Shown: positions 40,535-50,405 of the stretch, piece after piece | How the letters are laid out: each line of letters starts with the position of its first letter | Position numbering within the stretch: the stretch's first letter is position 1 | Assembly: GCA_963825405.1 (NCBI GenBank) | Contig: CAWGTB010000001.1 | Coordinates: 700,863-764,862, forward strand | DNA: 64,000 nucleotides | Direction of reading: 5' to 3' | From: JACPNO01 sp963825405 | GTDB lineage: Bacteria > Acidobacteriota > Terriglobia > Bryobacterales > Bryobacteraceae | Position numbers and translations under genes: made by a program | The notes under the pieces: generated by a model | Told to the model about the DNA's origin: nothing | Seen by the model: the letters and a program-made list of their open reading frames with translations, nothing else | Database searches by the model: none

Positions 40535-43458
40535 GCCCGGTGATGAGGGGGAGCCGGGCGAGGCGCCTGGGCAGGCCAGCGCGACGGACGCCGCGCGAGG
40601 CCATCGCGGCGCGGCTGCGGATACTGGGCGCGGCGGTCGCCGCCGTCGGCTTGGCCGCGCTCGTGGGCGTCGGCCTGCCAGGATCCGCGCAGGCGGGGTC
40701 CCCGGGCTACAACCAGATCACCGGGGCGGGACAAACCGCCTCCGCCGTCACCGTCAAGTGGACGCAGGGCCTGCTGGACTCCAGCAACCAGCCGCTGAGC
40801 GGCACCACCGGCGAGCTAAGCCCGAATTCCGACCGCGGCAGCGCGAGCCCCGCTAGCCCGCTGTCGTTCATGTACCCCGACTTCAAGAACCTCCAGGTCA
40901 CGGTCAGCCAGACGCAGGACATCCGGGCACCAGGGCGTCACCGTCTCGTGGACCGGCGGAAAGCAGACACACGGTGACGGACAACACCGCCGCCTTCGAC
41001 TTCCTGCAGATGATGGAGTGCTACGGCGACGCCAGCACCGGGCCCACCCCGGAGGGCTGCGAGTACGGGACTCCGGGCCTGCTTAACGGGGGCAACATCG
41101 ACAACCCGTACGTCGGGCAGCGCGTCGGGGACATCTGCGTGCCCGGGTCCGTTCCCGTCCCCGGATTTCCCACTGACAAGACGCCGGTCAGCCTCAACGG
41201 GGACAACTCGGTCGCCGGCTGCGACACGTATGAGCCGGTCACCACGGACGTGGCCGCGCACCTGCCATCGCCGTGCACGGTCACGACCGAGGAGACCTGC
41301 GCCGGAGGGATCTACTCCATCCCCTTCGTGCCCGCCGGCTCCACCAAGCCTGCCCAGGACGCGGTGTACCAGCCCGACCTCAGCAACTACTTCGGCCAGT
41401 CCGACTCCAACGAGATCCAGCAGGCGATCACCGGCTCGGACGGCACCGGCCAGGTGCAGTTCGAGGCGGTGACCAGCACCCAGTCGCAGGGGCTAGGCTG
41501 CGGCGAGACGGAGAGCGACGGCCAGGTCCGCAGCTGCTGGCTGGTTATCGTGCCCCGCGGCGAGTACGAGCCCAACGGGTACCAGCTCAACGTCAACTCG
41601 ACGGCATCGAACGGCGTTCTCAACACCACGCCGCTGGCCGTGTCCAACTGGGCGCAGCGCATCCAGGTTCACTTGAGCTACGCGCCCGACGGGCAGTTTT
41701 GCCCGCTCGGCACGCCCGTCACCTTGACAGAGGGCACCGAGCTCGCCAGCCGCGCGATGCTGTCCTGGGCGCTGGCCCTTGCCCAGCAGGACAAGTGCAG
41801 CGCGCTGTATAGCTTCGGGACCAACGGCGAGTCCGAGGTGACCACCGACCTGAGCAGCCCCGGGACGAGCGGGGTCGGCCTCGGGTTCACCACCATCCCG
41901 ATCGGCAGCGAGACCACCGAGGACCAAAAGCCCCCTGGCAAGGTACCGAAAATGCTGTACGCGCCCGTCGCGGTCACCGGCCTCGGGTTCGGCTTCAACA
42001 TCAACGACAGCTCGGCGGGCTTCATCACCTCGTCGATGAAGCTGTCCCCCGATGCTGCTAGCCAAGGCGCTCACCCAGGTCTACCTGCGGGACCTGCCCG
42101 ACTACTACCTCGCGGACCAAATACTTCCGACAGACAACGGGAAAAGCACGGTCCTGCAGAAGAACCCGGTGGACATCGCCGTCGACCCCGAGTGGGTCAA
42201 GCTGAATCCGGGAATCACGCCACTCACCTCGTCGAGCTCGCCCCTCGCCCCGCTGCTTATCACGGGCAAGTCCGCGCTGATCCAGCAGGTGTGGCAGTGG
42301 GTGGACGCCAACTCCGCCACCGCGGCCTGGCTGGACGGCACTGCCACGGACAAGCAGTACGGCATCGTGGCCGACCCGGACTACGTGTCCAGCAAGCCGC
42401 AGCTGGGCAAGTTCCCGTCGCCCACGTTCCCGCGTGACTACGCCGGGGTGCTCGATCACACGACCGACCCGAAAATTCCGTCGACCGCCACCGCCAAGGG
42501 CAGCGGTCTGCTGCTGCCGGAGGTCGATAGCTTCGACCTCTCGGCGAGTGACGTCTTGCTGGCCAGCAACCCGGGGGTCGCTGGCTGGGACCCCAACATC
42601 CAGAACCCTCAGGGGGGCAACGGCTACTGGGACTCGCTGCCCTTGCAGGCGGTGGGGCAGCGGTTCATCTGGGGCTTGTCCGACACGCCGTCGATGGCCG
42701 CCTACGGGCTCATCCCTGCCTCCATGTGTAGCAGCGATGGCACCGATGGGACCGGTACTAACTGCGTCTCGCTGAGCGCGGCTAGCATCACCGCGGCCCT
42801 GGGGACGGCCAAGGCAGATAGCTCGGGCCTGCTGCACGTCAACCCGGCCACCGTCAAGGCTGGCGCGTATCCCCTGGTGGACGTGGTCTACGCGGCAGTG
42901 CCCGTGACCCAGAGCGCGGCGCAGCTCAACCGGTACGCGGAGCTGATCTCCTACGCGGCCGGCACCGGGCAGACCGTAGGCTCTGCGCCCGGCAACCTTC
43001 CGGCGGGCTACCTGCCGCTGCCGGCCAACCTGGCCCAGCAGGCCAAGGCCGTCGCGGCGCAGTTGCGCCAGCTGGCCAGCAAGCAAGGCTCGCCGAGCTC
43101 CACGCCGACCACCACGTCGCCAGCCCAGTCAACCACGAGCGGCCAGACGACGCAGCCCCCTGGAACGGGGAACGGCACGGGGAGCGGCACGGGCACGAGC
43201 ACGCCAAACCCCAGCTCGGGTCCCTCGGCGAATTCTCCGGCTAGCGCCGCGGCGAGCCCCACGGAGCAGGGGCCGACCGTCATCGCGCCGACGGCGCAAC
43301 TGGTGGCGGGCACTACGCCCAAGGACCCTGTCGGCTCTGTTCGCTGGGCGATCATCTCGGTGGTGATCGCCGGCCTAGTCAGCGCGGGAGCGGGCATCCT
43401 GCTGCGCTCGGCTCGGCTGCCGCGAATGCCGCGGCGCCCGGGAGGTGCCGGGCCATGA
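40531..43458 (+). CDS. Giant PstS-like surface protein (about 975 aa, frame-broken)
   Basis: A signal peptide (ILGAAVAAVGLAALVGVGLP) is followed by a very long extracytoplasmic region. The first about 150 residues look like a separate beta domain (YNQITGAGQTASAVTVKW). Later a periplasmic-binding pattern like PstS appears: SNWAQRIQVHLSYAPDGQFC, KMLYAPVAVTGLGFGFNIND and SPDAA/LLAKALTQVYLRDLPD, matching the place where PstS has APVAVDG and LTPAQLAGIF. A Ser/Thr/Pro stalk and a C-terminal helix (WAIISVVIAGLVSAGAGILL) with basic tail anchor it. Breaks lie near 40930 and 42050. It begins at the pstS stop, so the two are coupled. I infer a phosphate- or anion-binding surface protein; nothing close is known to me. 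Confidence 0.6.
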
Positions 43459-43534
43459 GCGCCGCGCAGGAGTGGGGTGGCCGGGACGGCCCCGGCGGAC
43501 GGCGGCACCCCACGCCCATGACCCCGCTAAAGGG

Positions 43535-43565
43535 CCTTGGCCGGCAACTGGACTGCCGGCCAAGG
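43535..43565 (+). terminator. 12-bp perfect hairpin between surface genes
   Basis: CCTTGGCCGGCA pairs perfectly with TGCCGGCCAAGG across a 7-base loop, 77 bases after the giant protein's stop and 91 bases before the next start. It may terminate or attenuate transcription, or stabilise the upstream mRNA. No T-tract follows. Confidence 0.55.
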
Positions 43566-43655
43566 AACACCCAGCCCGGCCAGTTCCACGAGGGCGGGCA
43601 ACAGCTGGGCGTTGCCTCCAGGCTACGCCCGAGGGCAAACGAGAAGGGATTGGGA

Positions 43656-44877
43656 ATGCAACCCAAACCAAACCTCCACCTGCGAGGGATCAGCCGGAAG
43701 GGCATCGCGGCGGCCACCCTGGCCGTGGCGGGCTTCGCCGGCCTGGCGGTGGCGCAGACCACCCCGGCGATGGCTGACCCGACCGTGCAGTACGTGGCGA
43801 CGGGCTCGGACACCATCCAGGACATCATTAACCAGGTTGGCCTTGACGAGGCCGGCAACTTCCTCGGCTCGTACAACGCCGTCAACCCGGTCACCGCCGC
43901 CGCGCACGAGGTCATCACGCCGGTCAAGTCCACCGGCACGCTGTGCAGCTTCGCCCGGCCGAACGGCTCGGGCGAGGGCGTGGCCGCGCTGCGCTACTCG
44001 GTCAACTCCGGCTCCGGCGCCACGCCGCCCACCCCGTCGCCGCAGGCGGGCTGCGTTGACATCGGCCGCTCGTCGAGCGGGCCCGGCACCAACGCGAGCA
44101 CGACGGGCCAGTTCATCTACATCCCGTTCGCGCTCGACGCGGTGGCCTGGCTCGTCGGCCCGGCGACCGGCGGCGTGGTCGGTGGCGTCACCTCCGTGGC
44201 GACCAGCATCACCCAGGCCAACCTGTTCACCCTGGCCGACCTGAAGACCATGTACGACAGCTGCGGGACGGTCACCGAGGGTGGCGTCACGTACTGGCCG
44301 TTCCAGGCTGGCATCACCCAGCCCACGCGGCACACCAGCAGATCGACCTGTACGTCCCGCAGCCGGGTCCGGCACGCTCAGCTACTGGGCGGGCCAGCTT
44401 GACTTCACCGCGACCGCGCTGCCGGCCTGCGTGAACCAGACCATCCTCCAGGGCACGCTCGCTGGCACCGCGGTTGAGGAGCACGATGGCAAGGCCGTCG
44501 CCACCGACACCGACGGCTACGGCCCGTTCTCGGCCAGCCAGTGGATCGGCCAGCGCAACGGCCACAACGACCGCCGCCACGGTGCCGTCCTCACGAGCAT
44601 TAGCGGCGTCTCGCCGTTCAACAACGGCAACCCGGCGACCGGGACGATCAACACCAGCTTCCCGCTGGTGCGCGAGGTCTACAACGTCGTCCAGTACAGC
44701 CGCGTCGTTGGCGCCAGTGCGGACCCCGGGCTGGTGGCCCTCCTTGTCGGCACCAGCTCATTCGTCTGCCAGGACTCCCTGCAGATCCACTCCTACGGCT
44801 TCGCCACGCTGTCGGCGACCACGACCGACACGTGCGGATCTACCGCCTCCAGCCTGCGCGCCTTCGCGAACGGGTAG
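43656..44877 (+). CDS. Secreted PstS-like substrate-binding protein (one frame break)
   Basis: About 407 residues. The ATG at 43656 follows AGAAGGGATTGGGA. The signal peptide is GIAAATLAVAGFAGLAVAQT, cleaved near AMADP. The mature protein starts VQYVATGSDTIQDIINQVGL, the pattern of PstS-like binding proteins, and has FIYIPFALDAVAWLVGPATG and an ITQANLFTLADLKTMYDSCG block (the LTPAQLAGIF position of PstS). After the break near 44340 it continues QPGSGTLSYWAG to a C-terminal paired-Cys region (SSFVCQDSLQIHSYGF). It has no membrane anchor or lipobox, so it should be free or wall-associated. A hairpin follows. Confidence 0.7.
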
Positions 44878-44903
44878 CGAGCGGTCCCTCATCGTCCTGC
44901 GAA

Positions 44904-44936
44904 GGCCTGCCCGGACCCGGTATGTCCGGGCAGGCC
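44904..44936 (+). terminator. 13-bp perfect hairpin after secreted binding protein
   Basis: GGCCTGCCCGGAC pairs without mismatch with GTCCGGGCAGGCC across 7 bases, 27 bases past the stop. It is the longest perfect stem in the cluster, without a T-tract. Confidence 0.65.
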
Positions 44937-45035
44937 CCCAGGGCACCGTCCCGGAAACGGGACACCCCGCACAAAGACGGGCGCGCAACAGGGCGCGCCC
45001 GCCCCACCTTTAGGAAGCGGGAAAGGAACCCTTCT

Positions 45036-46334
45036 ATGAAAGGTATACCGACGATGAGGCTCAAACCCTCACGCGTTGGCCGGATGGCGCTGATCGTGGG
45101 TGCCACCGGAGCGATCGCCGGGGCCTCGCTGCTCGGCGCTACCGTGGCCAAGGCCGCCCCGGCGGCTCTTGGCTCCGGGCCGGGCCTGACCTTCACCCCG
45201 AGCTCTGGCTCCACCAGCCTGCTCGGTTCCGCGGTGACCTACAACAGCCCCGCCTGCCCCTCGGGCTTCCAGGGCTCGGCGATCCTTCGCGCGGTGAACT
45301 CGGACGGCTCGACCTACAGCGTCTCCGGTAACAACCTCTCCGTGGCGACACCGTTCTCGGGAACCCTGCTCAGCACCATTTCGCTGCTGGCCATCCAGCA
45401 GAACGGCGACATCGGCGCTGGCGGTACCCAGGAGATCCTCGTCCAGTGCTACTCGGGTGCGAACGCAACCGGCAGCGTGAGCAACTACGTCAACCTCGCC
45501 AACGGCATCACCTGGTCGGCGGACGGCACCTCGTGGACGACCGCGGCGGGCCCCACCACGACGCCCACCACGACGACGCTGACCGCGTCGCCGAGCCCGG
45601 CCAGCACCGGCCAGACCGTCACCCTCACCGCGACGGTGACGGCGACCGGCGGCACCCCGACCGGTACCGTCAGCTTCACGGTTGGCGGCTCCGCCATCGG
45701 GTCCCCGGTGACGCTGGACGCGACCGGTAAGGCCACCACCACCACGACATTCACCAACCCGGGAACGGTACAGCTGGCCGCGTCGTACACGCCGACCGGC
45801 ACCACCTTCGGGGCCTCGGCATCGGGGAACGTCGCGGAGAACGTGGCCGGCCCGCTGAGCGAGCCGATCACCTTGACCATCGCCCAGTCGGGCACGTTCA
45901 ACGTCACGGTGGCTTCCGGCACCGTGACCCTCGCGCCTGCCTCCAACGGTGCCACCGCCGCTGGCGTGGCGAACCCCGTCACGGTCCTGGACTCCCGGAA
46001 CTTCTTCCCGGGCTGGTCGGTCTCCGCGCAGGCGAACAACTTCACCGAGAGCACCACGGTCAAGCCCGGCCAGATCGCCGCGTCTGAGCTCGGCTGGACT
46101 CCGACCGGCACCCTCACCGACGCCACCCTTGGCCCGGTGGTCGCCCCGACCACCACCACCACTGGTGGCCTGAGCGCCGCTCAGGTCTGGGCGTCGGCGG
46201 CTGCTGGCCACGGCGGCACCGCGACCGCCGGTGACCAGATCAGCGCGAACCTCCTGCTGAACATCCCGGCCGGTTCCCCGGCCGCGACGTACGGCAGCGC
46301 GCTGTCCATCTCCTACACCACGGCTGCTGCCTAG
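45036..46334 (+). CDS. Secreted Ig-like domain surface protein
   Basis: Unbroken, 432 residues from the ATG at 45036 (AAAGGA upstream). The signal peptide is MALIVGATGAIAGASLLGAT. An N-terminal beta domain contains paired Cys (SPACPSGFQG and ILVQCYSGANA). A bacterial Ig-like repeat follows (TTTLTASPSPASTGQTVTLT to about residue 270). The C-terminal domain has LTIAQSGTFNVTVASGTVTL and LDSRNFFPGWSVSAQANNFT, resembling the WxL-type wall-binding domain pattern of Trp in a beta sandwich. It has no anchor. The DUF916 gene next door supports a WxL/WxIP-type pairing, known mostly from Firmicutes. Confidence 0.65.
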   Translation: MKGIPTMRLKPSRVGRMALIVGATGAIAGASLLGATVAKAAPAALGSGPGLTFTPSSGSTSLLGSAVTYNSPACPSGFQGSAILRAVNSDGSTYSVSGNNLSVATPFSGTLLSTISLLAIQQNGDIGAGGTQEILVQCYSGANATGSVSNYVNLANGITWSADGTSWTTAAGPTTTPTTTTLTASPSPASTGQTVTLTATVTATGGTPTGTVSFTVGGSAIGSPVTLDATGKATTTTTFTNPGTVQLAASYTPTGTTFGASASGNVAENVAGPLSEPITLTIAQSGTFNVTVASGTVTLAPASNGATAAGVANPVTVLDSRNFFPGWSVSAQANNFTESTTVKPGQIAASELGWTPTGTLTDATLGPVVAPTTTTTGGLSAAQVWASAAAGHGGTATAGDQISANLLLNIPAGSPAATYGSALSISYTTAAA

Positions 46335-46355
46335 CTCAGCCGCTTAACGGCTAGG

Positions 46356-46395
46356 CCGCGCCGGGGACTGCCAGCCAGGCAGGCCCCCGGCGCGG
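46356..46395 (+). terminator. Two-tier hairpin after the Ig-domain gene
   Basis: An outer 11-bp stem (CCGCGCCGGGG with CCCCGGCGCGG) encloses an inner 5-bp stem (CTGCC with GGCAG). It starts 22 bases after the stop, before the DUF916 gene. Confidence 0.6.
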
Positions 46396-46493
46396 TCCGG
46401 CCGTACCGCTGCCGCATCTCTCGCAAGCCTCCGCACGCGTTCCCCGTCCGTGAGCCCGTGCTGCCCGAGCCCGTCGTGAATGGAACCGCAGTC

Positions 46494-47832
46494 ATGAGTG
46501 GACCGATCCGCCTCCCACGCCCGCGCCGCATCCTGGCCAGCGCGCTCCTGTTCGGCGCCGTCGCCGCAGTCGCAGGCACGGCCGCCGGTGCGGTGGCACC
46601 CGCGGCGATCGCGGCACCCAGGACCGTCGCCGCGCCGTGACCGTCGCCGCGCCTAGGGACGCGAGCACGCCCGCGATGGCGACCGGGACCGCTCCCCAGC
46701 CGGGGAAACCGGGGTCGATCACGTGGTCGGCATCCCCGGGCAGCGCCCAGGGGCCGGACCACCGGGCCAAGTTCGTCTTTTACGACATCCGGCCCGGGTC
46801 GGTCATTAACGACCACCTCGCGGTCGTCAACCAGAGCACCGGCAGCGAGTCGTTCTCCATCTACGCGACCGACTCCACCGGTACGACCGGGCAGGACGTC
46901 ATCACCTGGCTGAAGGTCGGCGCGAAGCCGAAGGACATCGGCACGTGGGAGCACTTCCTGCTGGGCAGCCAGAACTCCCCGCAGTTGTCGGTCATCGTCG
47001 GCGGGCGCAAGGGGATCCTTGTTCCCTTCACCATCTCCGTCCCCAGCTACGCGACGCCGGGTGACCACACCGGGGCCGTGATGGTCCAGGTAGGCGTGCC
47101 GCACCAGACCTCCACAGGGCACGACGGTCATCCTCTACAACCGGATCGCGGTGCCGATCGAGTTGCGCGTCAAGGGCCCCTATCACCTGGGGCTGCAGGT
47201 GCAGTCCGTCTCCACGGGCTTCGGTAACTCGCTGAACCCCTTCGGCGGCGGCTCGGCCGTCGTCTCCTACACCATCGCGAACACCGGCAACTTGCGGATC
47301 GACGCGGCGGCCGCCGTGAGCGTGACCGGCCCGTTCGGCATGACGTCGCTCCCCAAGGCGCCCAGCCTGCCGGTCATCTTGCCCGGGCGACTCGATCCGG
47401 GTCACCGCAGTTGCCCCCGGCTTGTTCCCGGCGGGCCCGATGGACGCGCACGTCACCATCACGCCGTACTGGCCGCGTGCCGAGGTCCCGGTCAGTACCC
47501 TGGCGCTGACGGCGTCGAGCGCGACCGCGTCGCTGTTCGCCGTCCCCTGGTCGCTGCTCGGGGTCATCGCGCTGCTGGTCGCCGCCGGGATCGGCGCCTG
47601 GTACCTGCTGCGCTGGCGTCGCCGGTCGCGCGCAGCCGAGGTGACCGAGGCCATCCAGCGTGCCCGCCGGGAGACCGAGCGCCGCCTGGCTACCGCCAGC
47701 CAGCCGGCCAACGCCAGTGCCACTGCCAGTGCCAGTGCCAGTTCCGGAGACGCCGGCACCGGTGCTGATGGCAGTGGCACCGGCAGCGGCACCGCGAGTA
47801 CCGGTCCGGATGGCGGAAGCGCGGCCGGATGA
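46494..47832 (+). CDS. DUF916 (WxL-interacting) membrane protein (frame-broken)
   Basis: About 446 residues. The signal peptide (LASALLFGAVAAVAGTAAGA) and the mature part are in different frames, joined near 46635. The mature start SITWSASPGSAQGPDHRAKF, then IRPGSVINDHLAVVNQSTGS, and ISVPSYATPGDHTGAVMVQV followed by YNRIAVPIELRVKGPYHLGL are the DUF916 plus following DUF3324-like beta domains. Further breaks lie near 47120 and 47395. A C-terminal helix (SLLGVIALLVAAGIGAWYLL), a basic coiled segment (RARRETERRL) and an Ala/Ser/Gly tail complete it. In Firmicutes such proteins bridge peptidoglycan and WxL surface proteins. The Ig/WxL-like neighbour is the presumed partner. Confidence 0.72.
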
Positions 47833-47929
47833 GGCCGATCGCCGGATCCCCAGCCACACGAGCAGCAGGCGTGGCAGCGTCAACCATGGCTGGCGAGTAC
47901 CCCGGGTGGCAGGCGTGACCGTGGCTAGC

Positions 47930-48898
47930 ATGCCCCCGTCGCAGGCCCCGGTCGCGCCGGACGGGGATGGAGAGGCAGGCGGCCAGCCCAGCCCGCAAGA
48001 GGCGGCGCCGCCGCCAGTACGTCCCGCCTCCGCCGCCGCCGCCCATCGGCGTGGTCCGGCAGGTTGCCGGGACGACCATCATCATCCTGGCGGTATGCCT
48101 GCTCGGCTTCGGCGTGTGGCTGGCCTTCCTGTCCGGGCTGCAGTACGACCGGGCGCAGCACACCTCCTATGCCGACTTCCGGGCCGAGCTCGCCGAAGCG
48201 ACCGCGCCGACGGGCCCGACCGATCCGGCGAATCCGAAGGCGCTGCTCGCGTCCGGGGCGCCGGTCGCCGTGCTCAACATCCCCGCGCTCGGCATGAACG
48301 CCGTGGTGTTCCAGGGCACCTCCCCGCAGGTCCTGGAGAACGGCCCTGGCCATCTGCGGGACAGCCAGATGCCCGGCCAGCCGGGGGTCAGCGTGATCTT
48401 CGGCCGGCGCACCGCCTACGGCGGCCCGTTCGGCAAGCTCGGCACGCTCAACCCGGGCGCCGCCATCACCGTCACCACTGGCCAGGGAGTGGCGACCTAC
48501 ACCGTCTTGGACCTGCGCCGGGGCGGGGACCCGGCGCCAGCGGCGCCCGCCGCCGGCGAGGGGCGGCTCATCCTGGTGACCGCCGACGGGTTCCCGTTCG
48601 CCCCGACTGGCGTGCTGCGGGTGGACGCCAGCCTGACCTCCAAGCCGTTTTCAGCGCCGACGATGATCCTCGGCCCGCGAACCTGTCGCCGGGGGAGAAC
48701 ATCCTCGGCACCGACGCGATCGCCTGGGTGCCCATCGTGTTGTGGGGACAGGGCCTGCTCATCTGCGCGGCGGCCACGGGCTGGTTGTGGCGCAGGTGGG
48801 GAACTTGGCAGACTTGGATCGTGGCACTGCCGGTGCTCGGCTTCCTCGCTGTCAACGTCGCCAACGAGGTCACGCGCCTCCTGCCGAACCTGATGTGA
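47930..48898 (+). CDS. Sortase-fold protein lacking catalytic His and Cys (frame-broken)
   Basis: The fold of class E/F sortases is recognisable: an N-terminal helix (TTIIILAVCLLGFGVWLAFL), VAVLNIPALGMNAVVFQGTS, ENGPGHLRDSQMPGQPGVSV, then FGRRTAYGGPFGKLGTLNPG and ITVTTGQGVATYTVLDL. Active sortases have GHRTT, where this reads GRRTA, and a TC cysteine in strand 7, where this reads LILVTADGFPFAPTGVLRVD. Both codons lie in unbroken sequence, so the changes are not frame errors. A break near 48655 leads to a C-terminal two-helix region ending LLPNLM; another near 47990 joins the Pro-rich N-terminus. It is probably a non-enzymatic scaffold for the surface module. pstB starts 10 bases on. Confidence 0.72.
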   Translation: MPPSQAPVAPDGDGEAGGQPSPQEAAPPPVRPASAAAAHRRGPAGCRDDHHHPGGMPARLRRVAGLPVRAAVRPGAAHLLCRLPGRARRSDRADGPDRSGESEGAARVRGAGRRAQHPRARHERRGVPGHLPAGPGERPWPSAGQPDARPAGGQRDLRPAHRLRRPVRQARHAQPGRRHHRHHWPGSGDLHRLGPAPGRGPGASGARRRRGAAHPGDRRRVPVRPDWRAAGGRQPDLQAVFSADDDPRPANLSPGENILGTDAIAWVPIVLWGQGLLICAAATGWLWRRWGTWQTWIVALPVLGFLAVNVANEVTRLLPNLM

Positions 48899-48907
48899 GC
48901 CTCCCGA

Positions 48908-49819
48908 ATGACAACCTCGCCACCGCCGCCACCCCCCAAGGATGCTGACCTCGTGACCAACGTTGACGCGCCCGCCGCCGATGCTCCCACCGAGGTGTAC
49001 CCCATCAACGCCTCAGCCCTGTCCGCCTCAGCCCCGTCCGGCTCACTGGCCGCGCTGCAGGCCCGCGAGATCACCGCGTGGTTCGGCGAGCGCATGGTGC
49101 TTGAGCAGGTATCGCTGACCATGCCGGCCGGCAAGGTCACATCGCTCATCGGCCCGTCCGGCTGCGGCAAGTCGACGTTCCTGCGGATCCTCAACCGGAT
49201 GCACCAGATGGTCCCCAGCGCGGCGATGGCCGGGGAGGTGCTGCTCGACGGCGTCGACATCTACGACCCCCGGGTGCGGCTGACCCAGGCCCGGCGAGAC
49301 ATCGGCATGGTGTTCCAGAAGCCCAACCCGTTCCCCGCCATGTCGATCTACGACAACGTGATCGCGGGCCTGCGGCTGACCGGCGTCAAGGCAAGGCGCG
49401 GCGAGCGAGACGCCCTTGTCGAGGAGTGCCTGACGAAGGCGGGCCTGTGGCGCGAGGTCCGCGACCGGCTGCGCCAGCCCGGTGGCGCGCTGTCCGGCGG
49501 CCAGCAGCAGCGGCTGTGCATCGCCCGGTCGCTGGCGATCCGCCCCCGTGTGCTGCTGATGGACGAGCCCTGCTCCGCGCTGGACCCGACGTCCACGCGG
49601 GTCATCGAGGAGACGATGACGGACCTGGTACGGGAGGTGACGATCGTGATCGTCACCCACAACATGCAGCAGGCCCAGCGCGTCTCCGAGCAGTGCGCGT
49701 TCTTCCTGGCCGAGCAGGGCCAGCCGGGTTACATCGTCGAGCACGGCGACACCGACGCCATGTTCGACAACCCCCAGGACCCGCGCACCGCCGACTACGT
49801 CCACGGCCGCTTCGGCTGA
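48908..49819 (+). CDS. pstB: Phosphate ABC transporter ATPase PstB
   Basis: Intact, 303 residues including a non-conserved Pro/Ala leader of about 50. Motifs are complete: Walker A LIGPSGCGKSTFLRILNRM, Q-loop MVFQKPNPFPAMSIYDNV, signature ALSGGQQQRLCIARSLA, Walker B VLLMDEPCSALDPTST and H-loop VIVTHNMQQAQRVSEQCAFF. It is the only ATPase for the upstream PstC/PstA pair, but is separated from pstS by five surface-protein genes. No phoU is visible downstream. Confidence 0.95.
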   Translation: MTTSPPPPPPKDADLVTNVDAPAADAPTEVYPINASALSASAPSGSLAALQAREITAWFGERMVLEQVSLTMPAGKVTSLIGPSGCGKSTFLRILNRMHQMVPSAAMAGEVLLDGVDIYDPRVRLTQARRDIGMVFQKPNPFPAMSIYDNVIAGLRLTGVKARRGERDALVEECLTKAGLWREVRDRLRQPGGALSGGQQQRLCIARSLAIRPRVLLMDEPCSALDPTSTRVIEETMTDLVREVTIVIVTHNMQQAQRVSEQCAFFLAEQGQPGYIVEHGDTDAMFDNPQDPRTADYVHGRFG

Positions 49820-49895
49820 TCTGTTCGACCTGGGCAATCGGGGCACGTCTAACGCCTTTTGCTATGGCGCCGCAGCGACGGCGGTCAGGGTCAGC

Positions 49896-50210
49896 ATGCT
49901 GGCTGTGATCGTCGAGCCGCAGGGCCGCGACGATCCCACGAAGAAGTACTCGTGGCCCGCCTACGTGACCAACCTCCGCAAGGCCAACCAGTGCCCCGAG
50001 GCCATCTTGATCGTGGTCTGCTGGGACGAGGCAGAGGCCGAGAAGTGCCGCGTGGCGATCAACACCGGCCACCCGGTTAACGCGCGCGGCATCGGTCTCA
50101 CGGCCGAGCAGCGCGAGCGGGTTACCTCCTGCAGTGACCTCGGCCAACTGGACCAGTGGTACGGCCGCGCGCTGTCCGCCACCACGGCGGCGGACGTCTT
50201 CGAGGACTGA
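49896..50210 (+). CDS. Short remnant of an actinobacterial Rpn-like protein
   Basis: The 104 residues match the middle of a family of about 300-residue proteins common in Streptosporangiales, by memory of its pattern: KKYSWPAYVTNLRKANQCPE (family RYTWPVYVTTLRARLRCPV), AILIVVCWDEAEAEKCRVA and INTGHPVNARGIGLT. The N-terminal nuclease-like part and the C-terminal part are missing, so it is either a truncated copy or a short relative. It follows pstB by 76 bases on the same strand. Confidence 0.45.
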   Translation: MLAVIVEPQGRDDPTKKYSWPAYVTNLRKANQCPEAILIVVCWDEAEAEKCRVAINTGHPVNARGIGLTAEQRERVTSCSDLGQLDQWYGRALSATTAADVFED

Positions 50211-50231
50211 CAGGCAGAACTTGCCGCAGTC

Positions 50232-50405
50232 TCAGTGCACCCGTATCTCGTTGATGAACGCCTGCCACGCGGGCACCGGCAGGCTCAGCGTGCGCCCGCC
50301 ACGGTCGGTGGTGTCCCGGACGAGCACCGCGCCGGCCGTCGCTACCTCGACGCACGACCCGGTGTCCCCGCCGCTGTAGGACGACTTGCGCCACTCACTG
50401 CTCAT
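50232..50405 (-). CDS. DUF397 protein
   Basis: A 57-residue protein from the ATG at 50405. The whole is a DUF397 domain: SEWRKSSYSGGDTGSCVEVA, VLVRDTTDRGGRTLSLPVPA and WQAFINEIR. These short proteins pair with XRE/DUF5753 regulators in Streptomyces and relatives (WhiJ/AbaA-type loci) and modulate them. The ATGA overlap with the upstream regulator gene shows coupled translation. Confidence 0.9.
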   Translation of the reverse strand: MSSEWRKSSYSGGDTGSCVEVATAGAVLVRDTTDRGGRTLSLPVPAWQAFINEIRVH

